64,000 bases of DNA from Polyporus tsugae (GCA_024305745.1 JAHRBS010000015.1:186001-250000); one strand, 5' to 3'; positions 33,823 to 46,099 are shown, counted from the first letter of the stretch. The notes: generated by a model from the letters alone, not told the origin. Numbers and translations are program-made.

Positions 33823-35656
33823 CGCCGGACGGCTCAATCGCGAGGGGAGTACGTGTTACGCAGTGCCGTGCGCCTTTCAATTGCCAGGCGCACCATGTCC
33901 TGTCTTGGGGTGTCGGTTCATGATATTAATCGTTCATACTATTTCCTAGTACTTACCCTCAGGCTCCGAGCTGTCCCCAGTCCCGATCTCCCCGACCGGC
34001 GTACGGATTCATTGCTCTACATAGCCTACCGAATGCTGTACCTCTCCTCCCCTCATCGATATACGGCATCTGAATCAGATACAACGCTAACGTATCGTCG
34101 TTCCGTCCGGACCTGGGTCGTTAATGTCATGGTCCCCCTAGCGCCCATCTTCCGGATGTGCATCTGAACCGGTGTTTCGGCTGAATGGCATGCTGGAGAG
34201 ACTTGCTTGGAGTTTACGCCTCGCGTCTTTGGGGCCACGGTCATCACGATCCACATCCCACTCATCCGTTCGAAGCAGCAGCGCCTTCCGCACTGAACAG
34301 AAAACTGGTAGTATGCATAGGTGTCTTGAAATAGCGGCCGTATGTAGAACGTCGACATAGGACATAGGCTCCGATCCCGCAAGGGCCGTCATCGAGCTGC
34401 CAGGGCAACCGTGCTGTGCCCCCAAGTCAATACGGCGTTGACAGTGACGTCCTTCGGGAAGCCACATCGCCTGCATGTGGGAAAATAAGGCAGATCGCTC
34501 GAGCACTCAGCTGCACGAGGTTGGTTGTGGTCGATGCAAGTCCATTCGGCGGGGAGGAGGAGGCTGTACAGAAGCTGTTCGGAGAAGTTGTGTGGCGTGT
34601 CGTATGAGAATTGAACCACGAACGCAAAGGTCTTATTCCTTCTCTGGCACACGAGCATCTGCTTCTCGTTCCATGGACGCAATATTGGCACGGGATTATG
34701 CTGACCACGATTGGTTCGGAGGGATGGAAATAAGCGATGCGCCTATACAGGTGGCCGCATAGAGTACGCACCGGACGTTGAACCAGGTCGTAACGTCTAA
34801 GGTCATTCCACAGAAAGATGTCAGAAGACATGCCCAACAGCTAGGGTTCAAAGTTGCACGTCTTCGCAAACCTTGTCCAGCAGATTCTCGATATGATGCA
34901 ACACACAGTGTGGGCAACAACGAGTCACCGATAGCGAATGGTCGCGATGATCAGCAAGGAATGTCGTATCCGCCCGTTCGCCCTGCCAATCCTGTGCACC
35001 TGGTAATGACGGCCCCTTGTTGGTGGATCTCGACCTGTTGGCTGTAGACCGTGAGGAGAATAGTATTAATGGCATAGCGTCGTAGTGAAACCTACACAAA
35101 GGGGCACACGAAGACCTCGGAGGAACCTGCAGCGGTAAGGATCGTTACTTGAAGTACTCGCCCAACCATCCGGCGTTGTGGGTCCTACCAGGATGGTCGT
35201 GCGCACCCTTTGGCAGGCCCGTGTCACCGACGCCTTCGGTTAACTTGAAATCATCTTCGGCATCACCTTGAGCTACGACGTTTCCACGGAAGTCGCGCTG
35301 GCTTTCGCACCTTCTATCGTTGCGTAGTGCAATGCCTGCAGAAGCCGCGTTGTGTAGCTGAACTCCGAAAATATCAATATCCTGCCGCATGCGGCCACTT
35401 GAGTCCCAGCGACACTATCTTGACGGAGCACAATATTGATTGGGCGCGAAGCGGGAAAGGTATAAGAACATAGGCATGCGCCTAGCTCAGCAAGCGTTCA
35501 AACCTATCGAGCAGAGGTAAGCCACGAGTTCAAAATCGCGAGCGCATACCGATGACTCACCCACAACCTCGTCCAGCTTGTTTATAACCTTTCGCCACCG
35601 CCTCGCCTTTATCATATTCACCATCTTTCTTTGCAACTCTTTCAGCATCGTCCACG
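33823..35656. other. 1.8-kb stretch without a recognised gene
   Basis: Only short frames with no wobble bias or domain on either strand. The right end carries the presumed promoter of the gene at 35657, with AT-rich blocks near 35460 and 35578. Confidence 0.4.
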
Positions 35657-36217
35657 ATGTCCAACAGCCCCTTCGCCCACTCGCACGCGCTCCACGTCGT
35701 CATCCCCACCACCAGTGCCGAGCCCATTCCCCAGACCCCTGCTGAGCGCACCAGCCCCCACAGCGCGAGTTTCACCAACCCGGATGTTGCCCAGGGTTCG
35801 GGCAATGACCCGGCGAGGACCCCTGTCCAGCGCGATGCGTTCAACGACCCCGAGCACGGCAATGCCTTGAATGGCACGGCCGGCCAGGACCACGAGCTGG
35901 CTCCCTCATCCTCAGTACTAGGGCACGGTCATGCTCTGGCGATGGTACCGACCACGCCGGTCCGGCCGGGCGCGGAGGGAGTCCCGTCGACGCCTATCAG
36001 CCCACGCGCGTCGCGTCGCGCTACGCGCACGGGCAGTCGGTTCTCGGTCGGCGAGGACCACGAGGAGGGGGACGATGATAGGAAGGGCGATTTCATCGCG
36101 GAGGCTGCCACGATGCTCGGCGTCATGGCGAGCCACCTCATCGCCGGGTACATGGAGCATGAGGAGCCGTCTTCGGAGAAGGATGGCCACGATGGTGATG
36201 AAAAGGAACACGCGTGA
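35657..36217 (+). CDS. Small disordered protein, single exon
   Basis: Function not recognised. A 186-aa intact frame with strong C/G wobble bias from ATG to TGA. Residues 1-110 are rich in Pro, Ser, Thr, His and Ala. A basic patch, SPRASRRATRTGSRFS, resembles kinase sites. The C-terminal third has a hydrophobic helix (IAEAATMLGVMASHLIAGYM) flanked by acidic His/Glu/Asp-rich tails, so weak membrane or protein association is possible. No intron signals were seen within the frame. The neighbours (retroelement block and BTB gene) give no functional clue. Confidence 0.65.
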   Translation: MSNSPFAHSHALHVVIPTTSAEPIPQTPAERTSPHSASFTNPDVAQGSGNDPARTPVQRDAFNDPEHGNALNGTAGQDHELAPSSSVLGHGHALAMVPTTPVRPGAEGVPSTPISPRASRRATRTGSRFSVGEDHEEGDDDRKGDFIAEAATMLGVMASHLIAGYMEHEEPSSEKDGHDGDEKEHA

Positions 36218-37595
36218 GAGGGCCCGAGGATTCTGTCATGATGCGATGCGGGGCGGGGCGCGCTGGCGTGCCAGCTTCTTCTACCGACGTCTTGCTGGAG
36301 GAGTTGGGTCTATGCGTATTGTTTATTTAAGAGATTTAACGTATCGATAATCGGGAGGCATGCTCACACTTGCAGATGCATGTGCGCAAGTCTGAATCAT
36401 TCGCACTCGATGAGTGGATATCATAAACTAGGTGCTGAATAGTGCGAATTAGTACAATTGTCTCTGGAACAGGGACTGCGTTGGTGGAATGCTTATACGC
36501 GAGAAGTGCGAAAGAGGTGTAGCAGACTATAAAGAAGAATCGGATACGTGGGCGACGTGTTGTACCCGAACTCGCAAAGCGACTTCCTCAAATCAAGTTT
36601 GCGACATCATCATTACGCCAGCTCTATGCCAGCATATACGATGTTCGCAAGTCATGGACGTTGAAATTACTCGACCGCACCACGAGAAGTCCGGCATGAC
36701 GCTCTTTGAAGGACCCTTGCACCACCACATACAGGACTCACCTGGCATAGAAGTACTGATGACCCAAGCCCCGACCTCTGCGAGGGCCATGTGAACGATC
36801 TCCTTGTGTCCGAGTCTCTGAGGCCTAAGTCTTCTTCGATAATTGCTTTCCCGATAGGTAAAGGGCTTGATCTCCGCCGTCTGGCACGTCTCGAGATGTG
36901 CGAGCAACGTCAATAACGGACTGAAGGATGACGTACGCTTGCGCAGTAACCACACACGACTCATGCCTCATGGCTGCATGGGCTCCGATAACCTCTCGCA
37001 GATGACCAGCTCTGCTCAACCCTCCAACTACTTTGGAACGTGGAGGGGCGTGTTGGTCCTTGTTGTCGGCGCATGTCGCCTAGACCGTCCCATCCACCAA
37101 TGGTAAGATTACACGATATGATTCAAGGTTCGCAACGTGGAACGTACTGATGCACGACTTCGCCGGCGATCGCTTGTATTTGGGGGAACAATGGACCATA
37201 GGGCGGGGGTGCATCGTGTACAAACGCTGGATCATCGGAGAAGAGGGTCGAGTTGAGAGCTGCCGCCCAGAGAAGAACGCGCGCCTGCAGTGACTCCCAT
37301 CATCGATTTCTTGACCAATGACCACCACCACGCAGCTCATGCAGAACAAAGAAATACGTTTTTGCACAATGACCTGCCCATATTCTGCCACCTCAACACG
37401 TAACGGAGGATAGCCCTCGATGGCCCCCGAGTCCCCGACTGTCGACAACGTGCTGGGGAGTCCGACATCTACCATGAGGTCTACACGTGTACCTAGCCGA
37501 CCAGGGCGGACTCGGACGACGGCGATTCGCGCGGGATATATCTCTGGGACCGCCCTTCAACGTCCCCTCGAGTTTTTCCATCCCACTCCCCCACC
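36218..37595. other. 1.4-kb intergenic stretch
   Basis: No gene recognised. It contains the 3' UTR of the preceding gene and the promoter of the BTB gene. Frames on the minus strand around 36600-36960 lack bias and domain. Confidence 0.4.
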
Positions 37596-40500
37596 ATGGC
37601 CCACAGCTACTTCCCCCCACAATCCGCCGTTGAGCAGATCAAGCGGCATCCGAAGTACTACCTCAACGGTGGCGACGTTCATTTCTTGGTCAGTATCCTT
37701 CGCCGTTCTTGGCAACTGCTTCTCTGTTGCCCTTGCTGACGAACTTGGAAGGTCGAAAACTACATCTACCGTGTACATCGCTACTTCTTCGAGCGTGAAT
37801 CGGCCTGGTTCCGTGAAAAGCTCGGTGCACCCACACCTGCGGGCCAGGCCGTCAAGGGTTCGTCGGACGCCAATCCTTTCCCGCTGGACGATATCGCAGC
37901 GGATGACTTTTCCAAGTTCCTTTGGGTCTTCTACAACCCGTATGTACCCGTTTTTGCATCATCGCGTACCCCGACCCTCTGACGTGTCACAGCAAATACT
38001 CAATATACGACGCTACCCTCGACGACTGGATCGCCATCCTGAAGCTCGCATACGACTGGCGGTTTGGCGAGGTCAAGAAGCTTTGCACACGTGAGATCGA
38101 GAAGTTCGAAATCGCACCGGTCCCGAAGATCGAGCTCTACCAGGCATATGAGCTGGACAGGAAGCTGCTCATCCCCTCCCTCCTTTACCTCTGCATGCGC
38201 GCCAATCCCCTCTCCCTCAAGGAGGGTCGCCAGATCGGCCTCGAGACGGCGCTACTCGTCGCGACCTCGCGCGAGTGCGCACGCGGCAAGCCAGCGAGCA
38301 ACGGCGCGCGCAGCCCAACCGCCGCCGATCTCGAAGAGGATGACATGGTCTCCATCATCAAGGAGATTTTTGGGCTAACCGCCGGGCCCCCTTCTCCCTC
38401 CTTGACTCCCCTAGAGAGAGGTTCCGGCGTCGCTACGTTTACGGGGACGACCCCCACTCCGGCTGGCTCTCCCCACAAACTACGGGAAGCAGCGCGGCCT
38501 CCACCACCCCCGGCTGAGGTCGTCTCGCTCAAGGCCACGATCAACGTCGGCAAGCCCACGACGAACGAGTCGCCGTCTCCCAACGCCACCTCCGTCCCCT
38601 CCATCGCGAAGCCTACACCTCCCCACCCGAACGCTGGGACCAACGCATCGCGGCCAGCCCCCTCTCATAACCCGATGTCGTCCTGGGGTTCAAGCGTTGG
38701 TACGCTCTTGGGCAGCACAGTCAACGACTTGTCCGGCAACTCCACCTCGCCCACGGGCACGCCCCCTTCGCCGAACCCCGCCGCCGCGTCCGGCACGAAC
38801 ACGAACACGAACACGAGCCCGGCCCCTGCTACAGGTCAATCGAGTTCTTCCGCTGCGCCCAAGTTTCAAAACCGACTGATGGCCATTTTTGACTCGCAGG
38901 GGACGGAGCCGCCAAAGGGGGCGCCCTCGGGAAGGACGCCAAGTCGGACGCAGGAGCCGCAGTCGTGGCCGGCGCCGCCGGAGCAGACACCAACTCCAAG
39001 GGCCCCGCCTCCGCTGGTCCCGGTGGAGGTGACTCCGCCAAGTCCCTCGACCCCCTCTCTGCCATCAAAGCCAGCGACAGCAAAGGCGGCGAGGAAGGCA
39101 CAGAGACCGGAGACGAAGGACCCGGCACCGGAGGAGGAGCCAAGAAAAAGAGACCCGGACCAAAGAAGTCCAAAGCCACCGCCTCCTGAGGAGGGCGAGG
39201 GCGAGGGCAAGGCTTCGGCGGGTGCGGCATCCGAGGCGGTTCCTCGGGTGCTGGAGGAGGCTGGGGAGGCTGCGGCTGTGAAGGGAGCGGACCGGGAGGA
39301 GGGAGAGGCGAAGACGGCGGGTGTTGTTAACGACACTACGGACACTACGGAACTCACGAATGCTATTCACGGTGCGGGCACCGGTGTTGGCGAATCTTCC
39401 ACATCGAGTTCGATCGACAGCGGGGCTTCGATTCCGAACGACGACAACACTGCGACTGCGACTGCGACTGCGACTGCGACTGTTACGAGCGCTACGGATG
39501 ACTCTCAGATGCCTACGGCTATCGATACGAAGACGGATGCGGATGCGCAGGCGGTCACACTTGTAGCTACGCCTTCTCTCGGCGATAGCGCGGGCGATGC
39601 GACGATCACGACCCAGGGGGCAGGTGACAACGAGGCGGTTGGGAAGGGTGCGAAGGTAGCTGCGGAGAATGAGGTGAAGGCAGAGGACCTGGTGAAGGAG
39701 GAGAGTGTTTCCAAGGAGGGGGCGGCGGTGAAGGCGGAGACGGCGCAGACTAAGGGCGTAGAGACGGCGGCGGGCACAAAGGGGAAGAAGAAGAAGGCGA
39801 AGGCTGATGCGAAGGTGGAGGAGACGAAAACTGGAGAGGCGACGGTTGAGGATGGTGCAACGGAGGAGGTCAAGGACCCGAAGGTCAAGAAGGTTAAGAA
39901 GAAGGCGAAGAAGAAGGGTGCGGAGGCAAAGGATGAGTCGCTGGACGCGTCAAAGGAGGAGCCAAGTACGCCGACGGTTGACGGATCGACTGGCGAGAAG
40001 GACAAGATCTCGCCAGTTGAGCCGAAGGCTCCCCAGTCGCCGTTGGTCGCTGACAAGTCGAAGGCGACTGACGGTGGTGAGTCGTCTGCGAAAGAGCCAG
40101 TCCAGCCACTCGTCGCAGATCAAGACAGCAGTTCTTCAGCCTCCCCAAGTGGGCCCTCCATTCCTCCGAAGCAGCCCGAAGAATCCCCGGCGAACGCAAA
40201 GGACGTCCATGCCCCTCCGCTCTCAACGCTTCCTGCGGATGCCTCGCCTGCCCAAAATCAGACGCCTGCTATTCCTGCGGAGGATGCTTCCCCTGAGCCC
40301 GATGCCGCCGATGCCGCTCCTGCGAAAGTCGATATCCCGGTGGCCTCGACGGATTCCTCTGCAGCTCTGTCGGATGCGCGCGAAACGAAGCCTGTCGTAA
40401 CCACAGGCTCGTCAGAGGCTCCTGCGACCCCGCCGGACTCAACCCCCAAGCTGGATGCGCCTGTCGATAAACCCACCCCTGCTCCGGCCAACACAGACTC

Positions 40501-41095
40501 GCCTGCTTCAGCTTCAGACGCTACCAAGCCTGCCTCGCCCATCGTTCGCCAGAAGTCCGCCAATGGCGACGCAACCAAGGGAGGCGAGTCTCTCACCGTC
40601 ACGAAGACGGAAGCAGCCGCCGTAACGCCTTCCGCTGCTGGAGGAGATGAGAAGGCCGACGGTGAACCCAAGGAGGGCGTCAGTAGCGACGACGTCGATA
40701 CAGAGGCCTCAGAGCAGGCCTGGGGGCTGGAACCGGAGCCCAAAGACAAGGAGCCAGAGCCCCCTTCAGACAAGGAAGACATTCCCGGCGCGTTCCCCGT
40801 CACTCCGGTTCCCAAGGAAGCCACTCTCCCATCTACTCCTCCGAAGACGACGACCAAGACGAAGAAGAAGCTCAAGGCCGCAGCGAAGAAGGCGGCGGCT
40901 GAGAAAACCCGCGGCGACAAGACCCCCACAGGCAGCGGTGCGCGGACCCCAACCAACAGCCGTCCAACGACACCGAACTTGGAGCGCGCCGCGTCGATGC
41001 TGGCTGGCAATGGGAACGGCCATCTCCTGACCCCAATCGAGAAGAAGCCATCCGGCGACTCCGCTACCTCCGCTCCGCTTAGCCTTCTAGACTGA
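37596..41095 (+). CDS. BTB/POZ protein with long disordered tail
   Basis: BTB/POZ domains mediate dimerisation and, often, cullin-3 adaptor function. Exons 37596-37688, 37752-37939 and 37993-41095 give up to 1,127 aa. The BTB fold spans residues ~22-125, with GGDVHF, VENYIYRVHRYFFERES, FSKFLWVFYNP and LDDWIAILKLAYDWRF. A post-BTB helical part follows (GLETALLVATSRE), shared with the minus-strand gene at 41465-42470. The rest is Ala/Pro/Lys/Glu-rich and disordered, with Lys-rich tracts (KGKKKKAKA). Near 38834-38898 there is a good 65-nt intron candidate (donor GTCAAT, branch CTGAT, acceptor CGCAG). Splicing it moves to another frame with better codon bias that stops at 39187-39189. So the gene may make a short form, and the reading after 39190 could be a longer isoform or a separate gene. 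Confidence 0.75.
39449..39482 (+). repeat. Hexanucleotide microsatellite (ACTGCG)n
   Basis: About 5.5 copies of ACTGCG within the disordered tail frame of the BTB protein, encoding alternating Thr-Ala. The unit length is a multiple of three, so copy-number change would not shift the frame. Confidence 0.8.
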
Positions 41096-41464
41096 CCTCG
41101 CGTGTTGTTTGCATCCCCCGTTCCGATTTTTCCGTTACGATATCCACCAGAGTTGTTTGAGCGTTCGTTTTGTCCTTGCTGGGACGGCGATACCAGTGTC
41201 ATGGTCATCTGTTGTTGTACGAACATCTGTAATCACGCGCCGACACTGTACATACCCCTCTACTATTGTCACGAATGCATTCGAGTTCCGAACCGAAGGC
41301 TGGGGGCGTTGTCTCGTGTTCAACGTTCAAGAGTCGAAGTATCGGGATCGTCACCGTGAGGACCGATTTGGGAGGCGGTGTACATACATACTGTATGAGC
41401 CTGCTCACAAATAGATAAGGCATAAATACATGGCGCGAATGCCAGCGAACAACCGTTGGGGAGG

Positions 41465-42470
41465 TCAACGACTCAAGTCGATACCGAAAGCCTCTGCGAT
41501 GAGGCGAGCGGGCCCAGGGATCGCAGCAGGACCCTTCTTCAGCCCCACCTTCTGTCCCAGCTTACTAGTACGCGTCGTTGGAGGCGCGACAGCGCCGCCA
41601 CACATAAAAGTCTTCTCAATGCCCCACTGCAGCCGCTCCGTGCGCGGCGGCTTCACAGTCACCGTCATGTGCGCGTTGACCGAGCCATGCCGCATGGCCG
41701 CGCTGTGGGTCAGGGTGTGGTACCCGCCCATCCGCGAGGACTTGCGGCTGCTCGCCCGGAGCTGCTCACGCAGCTGCGCGACGCGCATCGCAGTCTCGAG
41801 GCCGAGCCGCGTGCCCTCCGATACCGAGAGGGGCTCGGGGCGCTCGCATAGGGCGGTGTACGCCGCGAGCAGCCACCGGCCGTCGATGTCGAACTCTTGT
41901 GCGAGGACGATCTTGTCGACGGGGCTCATGTCTAGAGACTGAATCTCGCGGATGGCGAGGGCGCGGATGTCGTTGAAGTCCCAGCGGGTTGCGAGGCTCA
42001 AGATCGACGTCCACTCGGTTGGGGTGTGTGCCTGGTGGGCTCCATAACGGCTGGTGATCGTCAGTTGGACGTGTCTGCTGACGGAGGCGGTACTTACGGA
42101 GGATACAGCACCCACAGGAGCCTTTCGAACTCGATGGCGGAGATGCCTGAGAACTGCAGCGGGTTGTCGTCGTCTAGACCTTCCGCTGTTCCGACAGGTC
42201 CGGGAAGACTGAAGAGGTCTTTGAAGAATGCGGAATGTCTGGTGAACGTCGAACGGAACACTCTGAACAGGGTGTTCTCAACCTGAGGCAACAGGTAAGT
42301 ATTCACATTCGTCTCGCATGAGTGGGTTCATGACGCACCTGAATGACCAGGTTTCCGTCCTCGAGATAGTAATCCGGGTGAGGGACAGCAAAGGGAGGCA
42401 CGTCGTCATCAGGCTCATGGAGATGACCGTGCACGGTACTGCTGGAGGGCGAAGACGAACGAATAGACAT
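41465..42470 (-). CDS. BTB/POZ domain protein
   Basis: Three exons, 42470-42339, 42282-42098 and 42050-41465, join in phases 0 and 2 to give 300 aa. It starts MSIRSSSPSSS. The BTB domain runs from about residue 30 to 145: YYLEDGNLVIQ, then VENTLFRVFRSTFTRHSAFF, then FERLLWVLYPP and the spliced continuation EWTSILSLATRWDF. The post-BTB region has LGLETAMRVAQLREQL, matching GLETALLVATSRE of the neighbouring BTB gene. The C-terminal ~90 residues are basic and Gly/Pro-rich. It lies tail to tail with the larger BTB gene, 370 bp apart, so the two are probably an old inverted duplicate pair. Likely role: protein-protein adaptor; partners unknown. Confidence 0.82.
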
Positions 42471-43441
42471 GGTGACAAGCGACGCAGGGAGAGGGGGAAG
42501 TATTTTGTTGAGGATACAGCGTCGGAACCGCTTGGGAGTGTATATGAGTCGTTGTGAATCCTGTGCCAACACGCGGAGGAGGTGAAGGTCGAGCATGGTA
42601 GGGGGCCCTCGATCGACCTGTCTAAAGGTGAAAGCAACGCAGGAAGCGCAAGTCTTTACCCCACGCCCCGCCCGCCACCGCCTCGATCAGGTGATGCCAA
42701 GTTGTGGTACCCTCCTGGCAGATGAAGGTGGGCGTTGTCTTCATATCCGATGCAATAGGGGTGGATGATCTGTACAACGCTTCGCTGATTAATGCTGAAC
42801 ATGAGAAGACGAATTTCACCTGCAGCTCGACCAGGATCAACAGTCTTTACTTCTTCGGTGGAACGTCCCGTAGAGACTGCACTTCGCTTCCAGCGGTCTT
42901 CTCCGCAACGCAACTTGGCCTATTCATATTCAGTCAGTTTATGGGCGTAGTTGGCCCTACGCGAAGGAACGTGCGACATCACCCATGTGGACGCCTACTT
43001 CGACAGGTACGTCGTCACTGACCTGGTGACCGTGGCACCTGCTATAAAGCGTCCACCACTGAGTCTACTGATGCAGCGGATGTACAGGAGCCTCACCGGT
43101 CTTGGCAAAAGTTGCGCGGTCGTTCGGATTACCCGGCACTATACGACCTGCAGGCTGCATAGGGCAGTCGCTGCTTGCGGAGCAAGGCATAGAGGCCGCA
43201 GCAACCGGTACCATGATATCCCGAGCCATCGGCTAGGGAACGCGCGCTTCCTTTCCCGTAACCAAGCACCGTACTTACTGTATTCTCGCGTGCTGCGGAC
43301 GAGCGTATGTGAAGGTGTGAACACCGGGTCCGTTTTCACACAGTGTTTGAGTGCCTGGCGCGCATAAGTAAAGTACTCGAGGGAGGCTTTCGTAGAGGAT
43401 AGACCCACCTCGAGTACCAACGCCCTCGTTCTGTCGCCACC

Positions 43442-44272
43442 ATGGCCCTCTGGACCCTCGGTTTGGCTGCCCTTTCTGCCGTGGGACTCGCGGTCGGCGG
43501 ATCCGTCCTGCCACGCGCGGTCCTCCCGCACGACGAGATCGTCGGCTTCCCCGAGACTGTGCCCAACACCAGGGTCGGTGAGGTGTACTTGAAGTATAAG
43601 CCGCACCTGTACGTTGCGAACGGGTGCGTCCCCTTCCCCGCTGTCGACGCGGACGGGAATACTGGGTATGTCAAGCCCAGCTCTGTCTCGCCGCGGAGAC
43701 GACGGTTGACATGGGACGTTCAGTGGCGGCCTTGCTCCTACTGGCGACCCGTCCGGAGACTGTTGGAAGAGCACAGGTCAGATCTATGCGCGAGCTGAGA
43801 GCTTCAACAACGCGTTCGCGATCATGTACGCCTGGTACATGCCCAAGGTCAGCCGAACGTAACAAAAGTATCGTAACAGAGCCAGCAGCTCACCTCTTTG
43901 GACCGGCAGGACGAGCCAATCTCAGGCATCGGCCACCGTCACGACTGGGAGGGCATAGTCGTTTGGATTGACGACCCGAACAAAGACGAGCCCACGCTGC
44001 TCGGCGTTGCCGCGTCCGCGCACGGCGGCTTCGCGACGGAGACGTCTCCGGCCGTCGACGGCACGAGCCCGCTGATCGAATACGTCAGCTTCTTCCCGCT
44101 CGACCACCAGCTCACGTTCACGTCGACCGAGGGCGGCGAGCAGCCGCTGATCGCGTACGAGAGCCTGACGGACGCGGCGCGCGACGCGCTCGAGACGACC
44201 GACTTCGGGTCCGCGAACGTGCCGTTCAAGAACGCGAACTTCGAGAGCAACCTGGCGAAAGCGGAGCTGTAG
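43442..44272 (+). CDS. Necrosis-inducing NPP1/NLP-family secreted protein
   Basis: Member of the necrosis- and ethylene-inducing peptide-1-like family, secreted proteins of which many act on plant plasma membranes; some family members are not toxic. Three exons, 43442-43665, 43724-43847 and 43910-44272, give 236 aa. The N-terminal ~20 residues are a signal peptide type (MALWTLGLAALSAVGLA). The family heptapeptide GHRHDWE is at residues 124-130, complete, including the metal-binding His/Asp/Glu positions. Two cysteines lie before it, as in type 1 members. Introns are 58 and 62 nt. No break was seen. Whether this copy is cytolytic cannot be judged from sequence. Flanked by the BTB gene and the PARG-like gene. 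Confidence 0.88.
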
Positions 44273-44598
44273 GGCGGTAGTCATGTCACGGATCGGGATC
44301 TGGGGTCAGTATCTTTCCGTGGTTTGTTGTGTGGGGTAATCTGGCCAGTCGCAGTCAGCATTACTTACTCATTTGCAGTTTTCATTGGTGCTGCGACGGG
44401 ACCATATGAAAGTCAAGGTTCATGCACATGATGCCTCACCGGCCCGAGCTCGCCAGCGCAAGTGCATGCTATACAGCGTTTAATATTCTATCGATACAAC
44501 ACCCAAAGCGTCAACTGAAGGCACCTTCCGTCAATCGAAACTTTACGATTGAAAACCGCCACGGCGCACCTATACAAAGTTCGCAGCGCGTCTCGCAT

Positions 44599-45510
44599 TC
44601 ATGAGACCTTCACGCCGCGGCCCTGGAACGCGTCATTGAATATGGTGTGTGTGTCCTTCCCTCCAATGACGGCGAAAACGACGTTCTCGAACGAGTTCTT
44701 GAAGCGCGCGCCGTCCTTCAGCAAGAGCTCCGCCCACACCCTCGCCACCATCTCCACCTTGTTCCGGAACACGCCCGTGCCGAAGCTGCCCAGGACGATG
44801 TGCCGCACGCGTTGCTGCTCAAACAGATACAGTATCCGGCCCATCCGCTCCTTCATCGTCTCCTCGATCTTGTCCTCGATCCCTGCGCCCGCGACCTTCC
44901 CGAAGAGGGACTTGCGCACGACACCCGCGTTCACCGCCGGGCTCGTCAGGACGTCGACCAGGTACGGCTCGATCCAGTCTCCGCCGTCGTCACGGAAGAC
45001 GGTAACCCCAGGAGAGTAAATCATCGCGTGTGAGTAGTACCCCGCCTTGGGGTCGCGGTTGTGGAGGGTGTAGAACGCTTGCGCCGTGCGGGTCATGAAG
45101 GTGGGGTAGACCGTCGAGGAGCGCGCGATGGACTCTTCTTGCGCCTGCGCCCCACTGAGGAAGCCACCCCCGGGTTTCTTCGCCGATGCAAAGTTGAGCA
45201 CGGCGACTTTAGGAGGATCCGGGCCGTCCGAGGAATTTGCGGTGCGTAGGGTGGCGTGAAGGAAGCGTGCCCCTTCGAGCGTGGTAGCCTCGAGGAGAAC
45301 GACATTCGAGTCGTCCGCGGGGAGGTCTGGACTGCCAGTCGCCCAGTCGGAGAGAAGGGAGTCTGGGGCGTAGTATGAGGTGTTGCGCTTCGATAGGTCG
45401 GTTGGGGCGCGGAGGTCGTATGTTGTCCCCTGAAGGTCGTATGACCCTGTCTCGATCGCGTCTAAGGTGTCTCGGGCGATATTCTTGAGTTTGGTTCGCC
45501 GATCGGCCAT
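44599..45510 (-). CDS. Microbial-type poly(ADP-ribose) glycohydrolase
   Basis: Single-exon 303-aa protein of the DUF2263/TIGR02452 group, the bacterial-type PARG catalytic domain that removes poly(ADP-ribose) from proteins, acting in the nucleus or cytosol. The macrodomain-like signature is present: VLNFASAKKPGGGF (GGG at 114-116) followed by QEE at 124-126, the expected catalytic pair of glutamates. Further family features are HAMIYSPGVTVFRDD and the C-terminal LGSFGTGVFRN. The start taken is MADRRTKLKN; a longer frame extends 54 codons upstream (45672), but that extension is Ser-rich and lacks family similarity. No intron. It is convergent with the NLP gene. Fungi often carry this type in place of the animal PARG. 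Confidence 0.86.
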   Translation of the reverse strand: MADRRTKLKNIARDTLDAIETGSYDLQGTTYDLRAPTDLSKRNTSYYAPDSLLSDWATGSPDLPADDSNVVLLEATTLEGARFLHATLRTANSSDGPDPPKVAVLNFASAKKPGGGFLSGAQAQEESIARSSTVYPTFMTRTAQAFYTLHNRDPKAGYYSHAMIYSPGVTVFRDDGGDWIEPYLVDVLTSPAVNAGVVRKSLFGKVAGAGIEDKIEETMKERMGRILYLFEQQRVRHIVLGSFGTGVFRNKVEMVARVWAELLLKDGARFKNSFENVVFAVIGGKDTHTIFNDAFQGRGVKVS

Positions 45511-46099
45511 GATATTGCCTATGACTGGTATCGTCAAATCAAGGTGTATTACGGGTCCCGGTATTTCCAGGCTGCTTACAGATGTTCTGTTTTCCGAGAG
45601 ATAGGATGTCGAGTTCCGAAGTGGGGAAGAAGACCGAAGTGGGGAAGAAAGCCTGCAAAGGGTCTTAGACACCTTATGAAGTCGCCAAGCAGTGATTATG
45701 AGTCAGTTGTGTGCGGCTGCCCTGGACCAGTCACCAAAGTCAGCGATGGCTATACTTGGGCTATACGCTGCCAACGCCACGCACGACTCGGAGCCGCCGC
45801 GCGGCGCGTGGTCAACAGTTCGCGGTTAAATATTCAATGATCAGTCGAATCCCATATCAACGTACCACATAGGAGCTCGACGGACAATTGATGACCTCGA
45901 GTCGTCCGAAGACGAGTTGAAAGCTTCAAGTCCGATTCAGGCAGCCTGGGCGTCAAAGGAAACCTGATCTGGGCCCGCGCACAGCCTCACTAGTATCTAT
46001 TGAGGTCAGGAGAGGGCTGTGCCGAACTTGAACAAAGTAGTCTCCCCCTCTCGACGGCTCAAATGAGACATTGCCAGACGAGTGTCCAACAGCAAAATT

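Noticed and set aside
36593..36964. 123-codon minus-strand frame with a repeated VISTSM motif
   Set aside because: Repeat is short and probably chance; no wobble bias or introns.
38185..41226. Long antisense frames opposite the BTB gene (for example 40258-41226, 39505-40056)
   Set aside because: Shadows of GC-rich repetitive coding DNA; composition mirrors the sense strand, no start context or domain.
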